Of a stretch of DNA of 64,000 bases, positions 33,930 through 44,741 are shown piece after piece. Position 1 is the first letter of the stretch. The number at the start of each line of letters is the position of its first letter. The stretch is taken from contig JBCAML010000003.1 in the NCBI GenBank assembly GCA_038503075.1, forward strand, positions 2,914,001-2,978,000, in the 5' to 3' direction. The notes under the pieces were generated by a model. The model saw nothing but the letters and a program-made list of their open reading frames with translations, had not been told where the DNA came from and ran no database searches. A program made the translations under genes and the position numbers. This DNA is from Gyromitra esculenta. Its lineage: Eukaryota; Ascomycota; Pezizomycetes; Pezizales; Discinaceae.

Positions 33930-34349
33930 TCTCACGGTATGACCTAGTTTAAGCCCTTCAGTATCCCTGAAGGTGAGCAGAGCTACTTAAACGAAAAGGT
34001 CAAGCGACAAGGTATACGATGTTTCTACAAGTCCTACGGGGTCTAACTCAAGGCGAGTTAAGTGGAGGGGTTTTCACAGCGACAGCGACCGCGAGGATTC
34101 TGAGATAGAATCGAGATAGTATTAAACTGATACAACAGAAGTAAAGTAAGAACGTTGCTTAAGGAAGAAAAGAGAAAGAGAACAGAAACGACCAAAATCC
34201 TCCGCTTAAATACCCCGCTTTCCCGTAACACAAATAACCATCTGACAACAACCGAAACTTAACCGAACAACAAAGCCATTATATCCAAAGAGAATCCTTC
34301 GCAACCACCCATAGTCATCCTAACCCATTACTCGATTCTATCCGTGAAA
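33930..34349 (-). repeat. gypsy solo LTR in LINE 3' region
   Basis: It runs TCTCACGG...CCGTGAAA. The flanks are AAAAC before and an A-rich AAACAC after, so the duplication is imperfect. It splits the LINE motif GTACAAAAC|CGCTTATGCAACAC. Confidence 0.8.
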
Positions 34350-35496
34350 AACACCGCTTATGCAACACAAAGGTTATGAAGTCAAAACACCTATCCCCAA
34401 CAGTAACCATCCACGCCCCAGGATAACAAAAGAAAAGGACAAAGGAAAATAAATAAACCAAACCTATAGGTGAGCCTATAGAGAAGTGACCCCAATGATC
34501 ATAACAATGATCCCGCTATAAATAACTTTAACGAGTAAGGAGATGTAGCAATTTAGGTACTAAAAAGTAAAGAAAAAGAAGATGAAGAAACAGAAACTGC
34601 AGAAGATAATTGATCTGAGGTTCCAGTGAGTGATAGGGGGTACCAGGTATTCCACTTAGGTGGATAGCCAGTCATGTTGTGTCGAATATAGTTGACGATT
34701 GGTTGCAGTTGTGTAGGATCGTTCCAGATATCCTCAACAGAGATTAGGTCAGAGATGAACTTTTCTCTGGCTTCTGCCCTAGCGGGACAGCGGAGGATGG
34801 CATGCTCAAGGTCTTCGTCTTCCTCTTGGCATCTGGGGCAGTGTTTGGAGAGGCCCTGGGAGTGCCAGGACTGGTGGGCGGCAAGGTAGCTTTTGTGGGC
34901 ATGGAATTGGTGGAGTCTCCCACTCATGAAGTGGTCTAATCTCATGAAGGTTGGTGCAACGGTGGAGAGAGGGGTGGTGTAGTAACTGGGAGGGGGGCAT
35001 GAGGTGGCCCAAAGAGTCATGGTGAGGTCTTGGACCATTTCTTGGGTGATGATGGGTGGTTCAGAAGAGGGTGTGAGGTTGGCTTGTAGTGCATTGTTGA
35101 TCAAAACACACAACTGGTCTATTGGGAATGGCTTATTGGTTTTGGCTTTGGATGTCCATGTTTTCAAGTTCGTTGAAACGCCCAGGAGTAGACAGCGATG
35201 TGATGGCGTTCTGAAGGGATCTTCAAGTGGGAAATTACTAGGGAACCTGCCTGAGACAGGGTTGTGATGTGGTGAAGCAGCCATGCTGCGAATAGCAAAC
35301 TGGAGATGGTATTTGTAGCACAGTACATTGATTGGGAGCAGTGCTGCATTTGGGCACAAGGTGAGTGAGTTGGTTGATGTAAAGCAATTGGTGACCCACT
35401 GGAGTACTTTGTCCCAAAGGCGTTGGAGGAGAGTAAGAGAGGAGTTGCTGGGGGTGAAGACAGCAGAGCCATAGAGCATTGTGGGATGAATGACGG

Positions 35497-35916
35497 TTTC
35501 ACGGATGGAACCGGGTCATGGGTTAGGATGAAGTTGTAGGTAGTCACGAAGGATTTCTTTGGGTATAATGGCTTTGTTGTTCGGTTATGTTTCGGTTGTT
35601 GTTGGATTGTTGATTGTATTACGGGAAAGCGGGGTATTTAAGCAAAGGATTTCGGTCATTCTTGTTCTCTTTCTTCTTCTTTCCTTAAGCAACGTTCTCG
35701 TTTACCTTCTACTGTAATCATTGGAATACTATCCCGGTTCTACTTCAGAACCCTCGCTATCGCTGTTTACTTCGCTGCACTTATCTCACCTTGAGATAGT
35801 CCCCCTGTAGAACTTGTAGAAACGTCGCGCACTTGAAAGTGTTGTTTACCTTGCTTAAGTAGCACTGCTCACCTTCGGAGATACTGAAGGGCTTAGCAAG
35901 GAACTCAACCATGAGA
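35497..35916 (+). repeat. gypsy solo LTR with TSD GACGG
   Basis: It runs TTTCACGG...CCATGAGA, with GACGG at 35492-35496 and 35917-35921. Hairpin stem with a G-T wobble (CTTCGG/CTGAAG) and a variant loop. Confidence 0.85.
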
Positions 35917-36391
35917 GACGGCCTGGGCCAATCTTCTGTTGTTGTATGAGGTGAGGCCTGTCCCAGCTGGGGACAGGCAGCGGAGTAGAAGAAATGTTTT
36001 GTTGGCTTTCAAAAAGCGTTGTTTGAGGTGGTGGAATGGTGACAGGTTGGCTTCAAACCAAAGGCCGATCCATTTGACAACTTTAAGAGGGAAAAAGAGA
36101 TTATTGTTGAGGGAGATGGGGAGGTTGCAGAAAGAGGATTGGTCTCTTTCTGTTCTCCAGTGGATGAAATCTGTTTTGGCGATGGAGAATGAGATGTCTA
36201 GGACTGACCCAACAGGTTGTAGGTAGTTCCAGGCACGTTGCAGTTGTTGTATGTTGGATCTTTTTGAGGAAGATGCAACAGTGAGACTGATGTCGTCAAC
36301 ATAGGAGAGGGTGATACCCTTTGCTAGTTTGACCTGGTGGAGTGGGGCGACATAGACGATGAAGAGCAGTGGGGAGATTGGGGAACCCTGG

Positions 36392-37760
36392 TGTAAGACC
36401 GGTACTTCTTACCGCACAGGAAATCTCCAAGAAGCATTAGATAACAATCTAGACGCTATAACCTGCCCGGTTGCTATCCACAACACAATACACAGGCGCA
36501 AGTCCTAACTGCTTCTTATGAACCGCTAAAAGATAACCGTTCTCACGGTTCAGTTCCAGTCTAAGCCCTTCTGTATCCCAGAAGGTGAGCAGAGCTACTT
36601 AAACGAGAACTGTTGCGATAAGAGCGACGAAGTTTTCTACAGGTCCTACGTGGGTTTTGAACTCAAGGCGAGTTAGGTGTGAGAGTGTTTTACAGCGACA
36701 GCGACCGCGAGGATTCTGAGATAGAATCGAGATGGTATTGAACGAATACAGCAGAAGTAAACTGAGAACGTTGCTTAAGGAGAAGAGAAGAAAACCATAG
36801 TAACCATCCAAAATCCATCCCTTATATACCCCGCAATTCCCCTCGTGACTCCTAACCGAAACACAGCCGAACAACAAAGACATTATATAGAAACCATCCT
36901 CCGTTGCAACCATTACTTCCCGAACCCTAATCCATCATCTCGCTTCATCCGTGAAAACCGTAGGGTTCAAAGTAGGGATCGAGCAAAGTTCCGTGAAGAA
37001 CTTCCAATAGTAAGGTTTTAATAACTAACGCTGAAGGGCCAAGGCCTTGCTAAGCGAGATAAAAGTAATTCACAAGTAAAAGAGTAAATTGCACGGAAGT
37101 AATTTTGCTAGAAACAATATAATATTGATAAGGTTCTTTCTTCGTCGCTAATGATCCGGCTCAGAGTTTACATCCACTGCAAGAGTATTTATAATGCCTC
37201 CTCTCTGCTATGTTTGGGTATAGTGTGGTGTAGAGATGCTAACTACTATGACAGCGTAAAACCACTTCACCTTATCTCCATACCCGATACCCGATTGAGT
37301 TCCCAGGCCCCGATCCGCGTTTCTCCGAGCAGTATGCATGTTGGTAACACCGGAGTTACGTATTTGTCTTCATTGTGTTTGTCTCTTCGAGACGATCATT
37401 TCGCCTATCCGAATCTTCGCATAGCATTGCATTCCCTTATCTTTGTCAGTCTGTAACTCTGCCAGTTTTGGTCCGATTCGCAATCTGTTTGAACCACAGC
37501 GAAGCCAGGCACTTCCCCTACATACCCTCTGGGTCCCATTCCGCCAGACGGTTTTGCTTGATGGCCTAGGGGTTACTTTTGCCCTCCGGGACAGGTCTTT
37601 TCTGGTGCTGTCCCCCCTTCTCCAAATACTATACCTACTGGAAGGATTGGAGGCAGGGTAACAGGCTCCAGTCCCGATCCGGAAGGTGCTAAAGTAGGGT
37701 AACTCCAAAGATAGGGTAACTCCAGGGCCAGGAACTCCTTCAAAAGGTACAGATATAACA
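36392..37760 (+). repeat. TG...CA solo LTR (TGTAAGACC family) with TSD CCTGG, carrying a nested LTR
   Basis: It starts TGTAAGACC and ends ATAACA. CCTGG is duplicated at 36387-36391 and 37761-37765, and it splits the LINE GVPQ|GSP codons. After removing the nested gypsy LTR (36541-36956 plus 5 bp) it is about 0.95 kb. No internal coding region was found, so it is called a solo LTR. The parent element is unknown. Confidence 0.85.
36541..36956 (-). repeat. gypsy solo LTR with TSD ACCGT, nested in another LTR
   Basis: It runs TCTCACGG...CCGTGAAA, with ACCGT at 36536-36540 and 36957-36961. The empty site is visible in the related LTR at about 60748 (GATAACCGTAGAG). The hairpin has a compensated stem CTTCTG/CAGAAG. 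Confidence 0.88.
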
Positions 37761-39720
37761 CCTGGGGTACACCAACGTCTATTGGTTCAAAGGTGAAAGG
37801 ACTACCTTTGAAGAGTAGGCGGCAGAATCTATTGGAGAGGAAGGAGAGGACCCAGTGAACAAGGTATTCAGGAGTGTCTTTTTTCCTCAGTTGCTTAGCG
37901 AGGGTGTTGGCTCTGATATTATCAAAGCCTTCTTTGATGTCGAGGAAGAGTGATGAAACCTTGCGTCCAGATGCCTGAAGTAGTTTGATTTCATGGAGAA
38001 GTGTTGTTCCGACATCAGAGATGCTTCTGCCTGGGAGTGATCCTAGTTGATTGGGGTGGATGAGGCCAGCAGTGAGGGCATGGTCGTAGAGGCGGAATGC
38101 AGCAATACGTTCCAAGATCTTGGAGATTGTTTCCAAGAGAACAATAATGGGGAAAGAGGATGGTTCGCTGTAGGAAGGTTTGCCGGCTTTGGGTAGGACA
38201 ATGCCGTTGGCTGCTTTGAGTGAGCTGGGGTGGATGCCATATTGTAAGAGGGGGGTGAGGAGTGATGCAATTGCTTCAGGATTAAGGGTGTGGATGTGTT
38301 TCCAGACCCCGTATGGGATTTGATCGGGGCCTGGGGTGGAGGTGTTGGAGGATTTACTGAGTGCTTTGGATACTTCTTCTGTTGTAACGGGTGGTACGTT
38401 GTGATGGAGGAAGCATGGTGGGGTGGGTGTTGGTGGTTGTGGTGGGAAAAAGTGTGAGATAAGTGCTTTATTGAATTGGATAGAGCAAGTAATGTTTGGG
38501 AAGGAGGGGAGGTTATCAGCGTCTTTAGGTTTTTTCATCCGATTGGCTGCCCAGAGGTCTTTAACACCAGCGTTGCTGATGAATTCATTCCAGTGTTTTG
38601 CTTTGGCTTTTTTAATTGCGCCAAAGTAGGCATACCTTGCTGATTTGAGTTCAAAGTTAGTTGCCATTCCCTTTTTGAGGTCTCTGGCAACGGAGTGAAA
38701 TATAGTGCGAAGTTGTGAAATGTTGGGTGTCCACCAAGCTTTTGACCATTTGGAAGGGCGTTTGGATGGGGTGCATGCAACAAATGGCTGTGTTAATATC
38801 TTAAGATTATCATTGAACCATGTTTGGATGTCGTTGGTGATGGGAGAGGTTGTGAATGCTGCAACTGTTGTTTTGAGCAGAGGCCAGGGAGTGAGAGCCC
38901 AGTTGGGTGAGGAAGATGATTGACGGAGATGTGGTTTTTTTATGGTGATTGAGATGACAGTGTGGTTGGAGCCTGAGGCTGGGAGTTTGTTCTGCCATTT
39001 GGTGATGTAGGGTGAGAGTGGTGTATTAGCAAAGGCTAAATCAATTACTCCATTTCTTCTGTTTGGGTCGGGGGAGTATCTGGTAAAAGATCCAGGGGTG
39101 TTGAGGAGTGAGTAGCCGTGTTCCGTGGCCATTTCAAAGTATGGGGAAGATAGTGAGAGGTCTGATGACTGCAGTTTCCTTTCAGGATCGGTAGCGTAGT
39201 GATGTATGTTGAAGTCCCCTAGGACAAGGGTGGGAAGTTGGGATGATGGAAATGTGGTTTCAGGCGAAACTGATCTCAAGTAATGGGATACATGACGGTT
39301 ATAGACGCAGTAAATAGCGAGAGAGGAAAGGTAACGGCTGAACACAGTGTTAACAAAAGAAATAGAGATGCCACAAAAATCATTTCTGGAAAATAAACAA
39401 GGGAACAAAGGAGACACTGGATTCAAAGCTTCGGAGGATATAAAAGCAAGCAAGTACTTTTTCGCTGGTAGTAGTAGTTGGTGTAATAAGTGAGTAGGCT
39501 GGTGCTGCCAGGGGTGTGCCAGTCTCACGATTGGTAGGAGGTTCCTGAATTGCAACTGGCACGGGTGGATTGGAACCAAAGGAGGAAAAAAGTGAGAGGA
39601 AAACACTATTGGACCCATTGCAATTGTGTTGTGTGATGGTGAGGGTGGGACAATCTGTTGGTTGTTTTGTCTTCTGCAAGGGGCGTTTGGATGCAGGGTG
39701 TTGTTGGTTTTGACTCATTA

Positions 39721-41382
39721 TTAATTTTGGGAGACAAGGCTAACTGGGTCTACCACCATGTCATCCTGGGCCGGGACTTCAATGGTGGGTGGTGAAAGAG
39801 GGCGGGGGGGGATTTTAGAGGCTCTTTGTCGTTGGGTGTCAAATGCATTTACTTTGATAGGGCATTCTGGTGAGGTGGCGGAGTGCTCATGGCTGTCACA
39901 GTTAGAGCATTTGAGGGGTTTGGTTTCGCAGCAATCAGGCACTGGTTTGGTGTTTCCACCCTTTTCGCAGCCTAAGTTGCCACAATGGTGTTGTTCTCTG
40001 GTATGGTGTTCTGCACATAGTGGGCAGGTGGGGTGTTTTTGTTTGCAAAGGGGAGCAGTATGTCCGAAGGTGTAGCAGTTGTGACATTGGGTGATGGGTG
40101 AGAAGGAGTGCATCTTTTCACATTTCCTGGAGCGTGAGAAGAGGCGGATGGAGTCCTTGAGTTTGGCAGCTTCCTCAAGTGCAAGGGAGATAACAACTGA
40201 GGTGGTGGCTTTGTTTCTATCAGAGAGGAGTGGTTTGAGGTATCTGGCACCTGCAATGATGATTTCAGAGGAGTATTTAATGTTAGCTGCCATGGTGGCA
40301 AACAACTCTCCTGTAGGGTTTGGAAGGGTGTGAACTGGAAGGTTGTGGATAACATATTCCATGTGAGTTGGAGCCAGAATGAAGTCATTGAAGTGGTTAT
40401 CATCCACTGGAAGGGCTTCGTTGATTGCTTTGGTGAGGTGGGAGAAGTAAGGGATATAGTCAATTGCGGGTGTGAAGGGTGATGCCAGGATGGAAACAGT
40501 GCCGTTGCAGTTGACAGTTGCAGTGAAAGCGAGTGAGACTTTTGCATTAACCTTTTCCAAGGCCTTTGCAATTACGGAGGGGAGGATTGCTGCATGTTGG
40601 GAGGAGAGCTCAAATTCTTCTGGGATAGTCCTGGTAGCATAGAATCTGCGTGGCGAGGCAGGGAGTGGTTTGGGTTTGTTGGTTAGGGGAGCTGGTCTGG
40701 TTGGTGCTGGAAGTTGGTTTGCAGGTAAGTTTCTGTTGAATCCAGGGCGGGAACGAGCATCCGTTATCTCTAGCTGCCATCTGGCAGTTTCAGAGGGAGA
40801 CATCCCTTCGCTGGTCAGGGGGAGAGCAGGTGGAACGTAAGAAGCTCCATTGCCTTTCCTTTTCTTATTCACCTTGGGAGGGGAAAGGGAGGAGCTGGCA
40901 GTTGCAGCAACGTTGGCGTAGGTTTGGTTGGTTTGAGGGGGTTTGGAGGGTGCAGTGAAAGTAGTTTTGGCTGCCCCGGTGGCAGCGAGTTGGTTGATGC
41001 CATTGAGTGCAGTGGTATGCAGTGCGAGGACGGAGGAAATATGGTCTGTGTTGTCAGAGATAATTCTCAGGTGATTGTTGATGAGCTTGTTCTCCTGGAT
41101 GAGAACAAGGCAAAAGGTGAGGACGGCTTGAATATCAGACTTTCCTGTAAGGAGGGAAGTGTGAATAGCGTCAAAAAGTTCTGTGTGGGGGTGGATTTGT
41201 TCACCAATCGCTTCACTGAGATCGCTGGCAACAGCGGAGTAGGGTGAGGGAATAATGGGGGTCAAGTTGGGAGGAGGGAGAGTGATTCTGGGGCTGTTGG
41301 CTCTGGAATGGTGAGTAGATTGGGGAGGAAGCATACTGCTTCTCATGGGAGTGTGGGGAGTGGGTGCGTTGAACTCTGACAT
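39721..41382 (-). CDS. LINE ORF1 (gag-like RNA-binding protein, 553 aa)
   Basis: Open frame of 553 residues from ATG at 41382. The N-terminal part is Pro/Ser-rich and disordered, with a helical segment (LIQENKLINNHLRII). A central region follows (FELSSQHAAILPSVIAKALEKVNAKV and onward). The C-terminal part has zinc knuckles: CHNCYTFGHTAPLC, then CPLCAEHHTREQHHC, then CSNCDSHEHSATSPEC. This is the layout of Tad/CRE-type LINE ORF1 proteins, which package element RNA. It ends two bases before the ORF2 start codon, consistent with coupled or reinitiated translation. It is clearly different from the ORF1 of the ORF1-only family, although both families share their untranslated ends. Confidence 0.85.
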   Translation of the reverse strand: MSEFNAPTPHTPMRSSMLPPQSTHHSRANSPRITLPPPNLTPIIPSPYSAVASDLSEAIGEQIHPHTELFDAIHTSLLTGKSDIQAVLTFCLVLIQENKLINNHLRIISDNTDHISSVLALHTTALNGINQLAATGAAKTTFTAPSKPPQTNQTYANVAATASSSLSPPKVNKKRKGNGASYVPPALPLTSEGMSPSETARWQLEITDARSRPGFNRNLPANQLPAPTRPAPLTNKPKPLPASPRRFYATRTIPEEFELSSQHAAILPSVIAKALEKVNAKVSLAFTATVNCNGTVSILASPFTPAIDYIPYFSHLTKAINEALPVDDNHFNDFILAPTHMEYVIHNLPVHTLPNPTGELFATMAANIKYSSEIIIAGARYLKPLLSDRNKATTSVVISLALEEAAKLKDSIRLFSRSRKCEKMHSFSPITQCHNCYTFGHTAPLCKQKHPTCPLCAEHHTREQHHCGNLGCEKGGNTKPVPDCCETKPLKCSNCDSHEHSATSPECPIKVNAFDTQRQRASKIPPRPLSPPTIEVPAQDDMVVDPVSLVSQN

Positions 41383-41522
41383 CTTCTCGGATCCTAAGCG
41401 AGTTGAGGTGCGGGGTAGTGAAGCCTAATTGTTAAAGACTTTTTGCTGTGTGTAACGCTGTTGCAACACAAAAAGTGGAGTTGAAATTTCAATCAGGGAT
41501 GATGTAGCGGGGACGGAGGATG

Positions 41523-41981
41523 GCAGCAGTCAACTGGTATGAGACCTATCACAACCTCATAGACCAAGGCACCGCTGATAGAGCTGCAGGAAAGCCTGTA
41601 CAACTAAACCCCCACTGGATGAACTGGTCCACTTTTACCAGTTCATTTCGATCCTCCTTTGGTGATAGGGTAACGAGAAAAGAGGCAGTAGCCACGTAGG
41701 ACAGGCTCACTCAGACCAACAGGGTTGACAGTTTCTTGGATCAGATTGTCCAGCTTATGTGGAAGACAGGCTACAACGGTGAGATTGTGGATGATAAAAT
41801 ATCCCAAGGTCTCAATGCTGAGTTAGCACTGGATTGGGCGAAGGTTGCTAGTAAACCTTCCTCTCTTTATGAGAGAAGCAAAGGGATAGTTAACTTAACC
41901 CAAAATGCGCAAGAATGTAATCTCATTCGCCAAAACCGGACGGTTATCACCTCCCACAGCGGTCATCATACGTACCAATGA
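41523..41981 (+). pseudogene. Ty3/gypsy gag remnant
   Basis: The plus-strand translation from 41523 (AAVNWYETYHNL) continues through WMNWSTFTSSFRSSFGD, then, after a frame break, FLDQIVQLMWKTGYN and KISQGLN-ELA, ending near 41960. The F-FGD spacing and a following Q-x-L-Y/W-F-GL pattern are those of retrotransposon gag (PF03732-like). The frame is interrupted near 41690 and there is no downstream pol. The LINE at 33880-41522 inserted in it. Confidence 0.6.
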
Positions 41982-42122
41982 AATTTCAGATTATTTTGTA
42001 TAATCCCTGGCTTCCCCCCGAATCCAACATATTAGCAATATTACGGGTTGCGGAAATTATACTCGGCGTCTACTCTACGCTGGATGATAAAATATATTGT
42101 GAATATTTTTATCGCCCGCTCG

Positions 42123-43254
42123 CTAGCAAGCCAGGTCGAACTTGGCCTTATAATTCTGATCCCACACACCCCAATGCTGCTCGACATCATTCCCTTTTTC
42201 GATAGGCTTGAAAACTTCATCAAATGCTTCAAACACAAAAACATTAACGCCCCAACCCAGCATTGCACATATACTGTCCTTCCAATAACTTGCTGCATTC
42301 TGAACGCTAGGAACGGAATCCTGGTAGTCTTGGCCACCCGTTGGCCAGTTAGTTTCGCCGACCCAGAAGTCGAATGACTTATCTTGCTTAACACTCTGAA
42401 CATGGGCAAGTGCCTCTGCCAAGATCAGCAAAATAACCATAGCCTCGATACAAGTGGAGAACATACGCATGATATCATCGAAGAACGAATGTGTTGCATT
42501 ATCCTGCTTCTGACCTTGCCAATAACTAAAAGCGTTTGCCAGAATAATGTCACTTGTTTCAATAACAGGGTTTGCATCACTTTCGATAAGTTTGTTCCAT
42601 GAATCGGCCGTTCCGATAGGGATTGAATCCGCGCCAAGTGACTTGAGGAGAGCCTTGACTTCATTGATCTTTGCCGCTAACCCTGTGCCATTAAATTCCT
42701 CTCTGTAGAGAGCCTCAGAACCGACGGTGATGGCATAGATGGAATCCGTTCCGTATATAGGGATGTATCTGTATGGCAAAAACTTTAGTGATATGCGTGG
42801 GCAGTAATCGGCAATATGCTTACTTCTTAAGGGCGGCTTTCTCAAGCGCGAAGTGGGCATCGTCATTCGGCCTTTTGAAATGGAATATGAGCATGAATCA
42901 AAATAACTCATACATTTATCCATCTTACCAAACGCCAAGAACAATCTTGAACCCTTTATCTACTACCGCAGGCATGATTTGCTCCATAGTGTTGCAATCG
43001 CTCACAGCGTAAACCCGGATGATCTTGCTTGTTCCAGCAATTACATCAAGATCCTTCTTAAAGTCGTCCGTATACTTGCACGTCCCGTCCTGTCACCCAT
43101 GAAAATTAGCTACACATTATACAACACAGCTTTCCCATAAACTACTCACAGGATTTTTCTTGACACCAAGCGAGAAACCCAGTTGTCCTGTCGCAGATAC
43201 AAGGGAGGGTAGCGCGAGAAGAGCACCCTTCAGAAGGGTAACTAGAGAAAGCAT
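42123..43254 (-). CDS. GH17 beta-1,3-glucanase (EglC/Scw/Bgl2 type)
   Basis: Five exons on the minus strand (43150-43254, 42929-43089, 42824-42871, 42467-42768, 42123-42415) give 302 residues. The N-terminus MLSLVTLLKGALLALPSLVS is a secretion signal. The mature protein starts GQLGFSLGVKKNPDGTC, as in fungal cell-wall GH17 enzymes. Acid/base E123 lies in TVGSEALYR and nucleophile E226 in WVGETNWPTGG, with NAFSYWQGQ between them. It should cut or transfer beta-1,3-glucan in the cell wall. No clear GPI-anchor tail is present: it ends KAKFDLAC. The 51-nt intron between exons 4 and 5 has no stop and is a multiple of three, so retention would insert 17 residues. It is the first intact host gene after the transposon block. 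Confidence 0.9.
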
Positions 43255-43542
43255 TTTGGTTTTATGGAATGCAAAGAATAAGAAAGGTAAGGAGCAATCA
43301 ATCAATCGATGGCCTTAAGAAAGAAGTAAGAAGAACAGCGGAACAGGAAAGAGGGAAGTAGACAGACCAAAGAGTGAAGGGAAGGCAACAGGGTTCTAAT
43401 GTCTCAGAAAATGAAAGGGGCAAATAATCACCCCAGAGCGCTGTTCTATTTGATTGGCACGCGCAGTAACGTTACCTAAGCAGAACAAGCTATGAAATGA
43501 TCCCCAGAATGAGCGTAGCTGGTAGAGACCCTAAAATTTAGG
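43255..43542. promoter_or_regulatory. Upstream region of the GH17 gene
   Basis: Purine-rich on the plus strand (pyrimidine-rich in the gene's direction), as is common in front of fungal start codons. No specific box could be assigned. Confidence 0.3.
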
Positions 43543-43759
43543 TACCGTATTTATTCGGATAACTGGCTTAGTCCGGTATCTCCAAGGTACTTGTAACAAC
43601 TAGCAAACTATATATAAAGTTGTTGCACTTCCGGATTTTAGATCAAAGCGTTGCAAAGGCCGCAGCCTCTAAAGTACCTGTGCACAACGTGTAGTTTGCT
43701 GGTTGCTACAAGTACATCGGAGATACTGGACTTAGCCGGTTATCCGAATAAATACGGTA
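43543..43759. mobile_element. Palindromic MITE, TA-flanked (mariner-like)
   Basis: Long inverted arms start TACCGTATTTATTCGGATAA at both ends and extend for about 60 bp. They are separated by a short centre. Total 217 bp. TA at both ends fits Tc1/mariner-type target duplication. A half copy lies at 46719-46805. Confidence 0.8.
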
Positions 43760-43848
43760 TGTATTATTATACTCGTTCCCGAGGATATGGGCCGAAAGAC
43801 AAAGAAGTGTGGCTGTGTATGATATTGAAGTGGCTTCGTATATACATG

Positions 43849-44119
43849 TATGGTCTAGGAAGTCTTGGGGGGCAAGTGTGTAAAGGTCTCCACATGTATT
43901 TTTTCACTGGATCGCCACCCCATCATCTGGCAAGTACTAGCACTAACATCAACATTAGTAGGCTTTTTTCGAGCTTCAATGGCTTCCTGATGGATGGTTG
44001 AGGTTCAGATTGAGAGCACACTATGTAGTATGCAGTAACGTCACTCTGTGTGGCAATCCAGTGAAAAAATACATGTGGAGACCTTTACATACTTGTCCCC
44101 TAAAACTTCCTCCACCATA
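43849..44119. mobile_element. MITE with long TIRs (TATGGT-AGGAAGT)
   Basis: Arms of about 60 bp, including AAAGGTCTCCACATGTATTT and TTTTCACTGGAT, occur in inverted orientation at both ends. TA flanks. 271 bp, non-coding. Confidence 0.8.
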
Positions 44120-44185
44120 GCCTGAGAATGGTGCTGTGGCGTATGGTCGGATTCCCTGTTTTCTAGTTCATATGACCAGGAACGA

Positions 44186-44430
44186 GTGCTACGGTTGTGG
44201 GGGTTAAGTCTAGCGACAAGTGGCAGTGAGTGAAAGATCTCAGTTTCTTCTCCTCCACAATCCCCCTGAGAGGTCCGATAATCATCTCTAATGAATCAAG
44301 AATGCTATATGCTAAACATCAAGTGAGACTACATAGTTAGGAACAGTATGGAATCAAAATGAAAAAAGGCTCATTGAGAAAAGAGCTGCACCGCCATCTG
44401 TCGCCAGACTTACACCTGTGCCCGTAGTAC
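44186..44430. mobile_element. MITE, GTACTACGG family
   Basis: Inverted arms: left GTGCTACGG...AAGTCTAGCGACAAGTGGC, right (reverse) GTACTACGGG...AAGTCTGGCGACAGATGGC. About 245 bp. Related sequences: 47210-47425 (partial), 48415-48465 (one end) and 52552-53005. Confidence 0.7.
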
Positions 44431-44741
44431 ATAGAACACACCTCCTTGGCAGAGTATTGATGAAACACACGCTCCGAGGTTGGCACATGGATACAATATA
44501 TTACAGATTGAATGTAGAAAGAAATGAAAGTAAAATTTACAATAAACGTGACGCTTGAAAAAAATACACAAATCCACCCACAATATCACAATGAAAGAAG
44601 AAAACCAACCAATATATAAACATAGTCAGAAATACCAAAGCTAGCCAACACCTGCTGCGAAGATGAATTATAAATCTGAAGTCGGCCCCTAAACCCACCA
44701 TAATCCCTCCGGTTCACTCATCGAATACTCCTCGCCGCTTG

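Larger units (their letters stand above)
34553..39718 (-). pseudogene. LINE ORF2: AP-type endonuclease and reverse transcriptase (broken)
   Basis: ORF2 starts at 39718, just after the ORF1 stop. The endonuclease shows LTITQHNCNGSN, AIQEPPTN, LVLGDFNIHH and the SNHTV end motif. A frameshift lies near 39465. The reverse transcriptase reads from STPGPDQIPYGVW and NGIVLPKAGKP through LGSLPGRSISD and LFLDIKEGFDNI to GVPQ, where an LTR (36392-37760) interrupts it. After the LTR it resumes with GSPISPLLF and the catalytic YVDD near 36290-36305. A second LTR (35497-35916) interrupts the connector. The last part (34553-35479) carries a C-terminal CPRCQEEDEDLEHAILRC motif typical of non-LTR ORF2. It would nick the target and copy the RNA; in this copy it is dead. 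Confidence 0.88.
33880..41522 (-). mobile_element. Near full-length Tad-like LINE with three nested LTRs
   Basis: Bounded by a 15-bp target duplication GCAGCAGTCAACTGG (33865-33879 and 41523-41537). On the minus strand: 5' end CATCCTCCGTCCCCGCTAC, ORF1 (39721-41382), ORF2 with endonuclease, reverse transcriptase and a C-terminal Cys/His motif, then a 3' end shared with the ORF1-only family and an A-tail (T run at 33880). Insertions at 33930-34349, 35497-35916 and 36392-37760 interrupt it. It was inserted in a gypsy gag relic. Confidence 0.85.
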
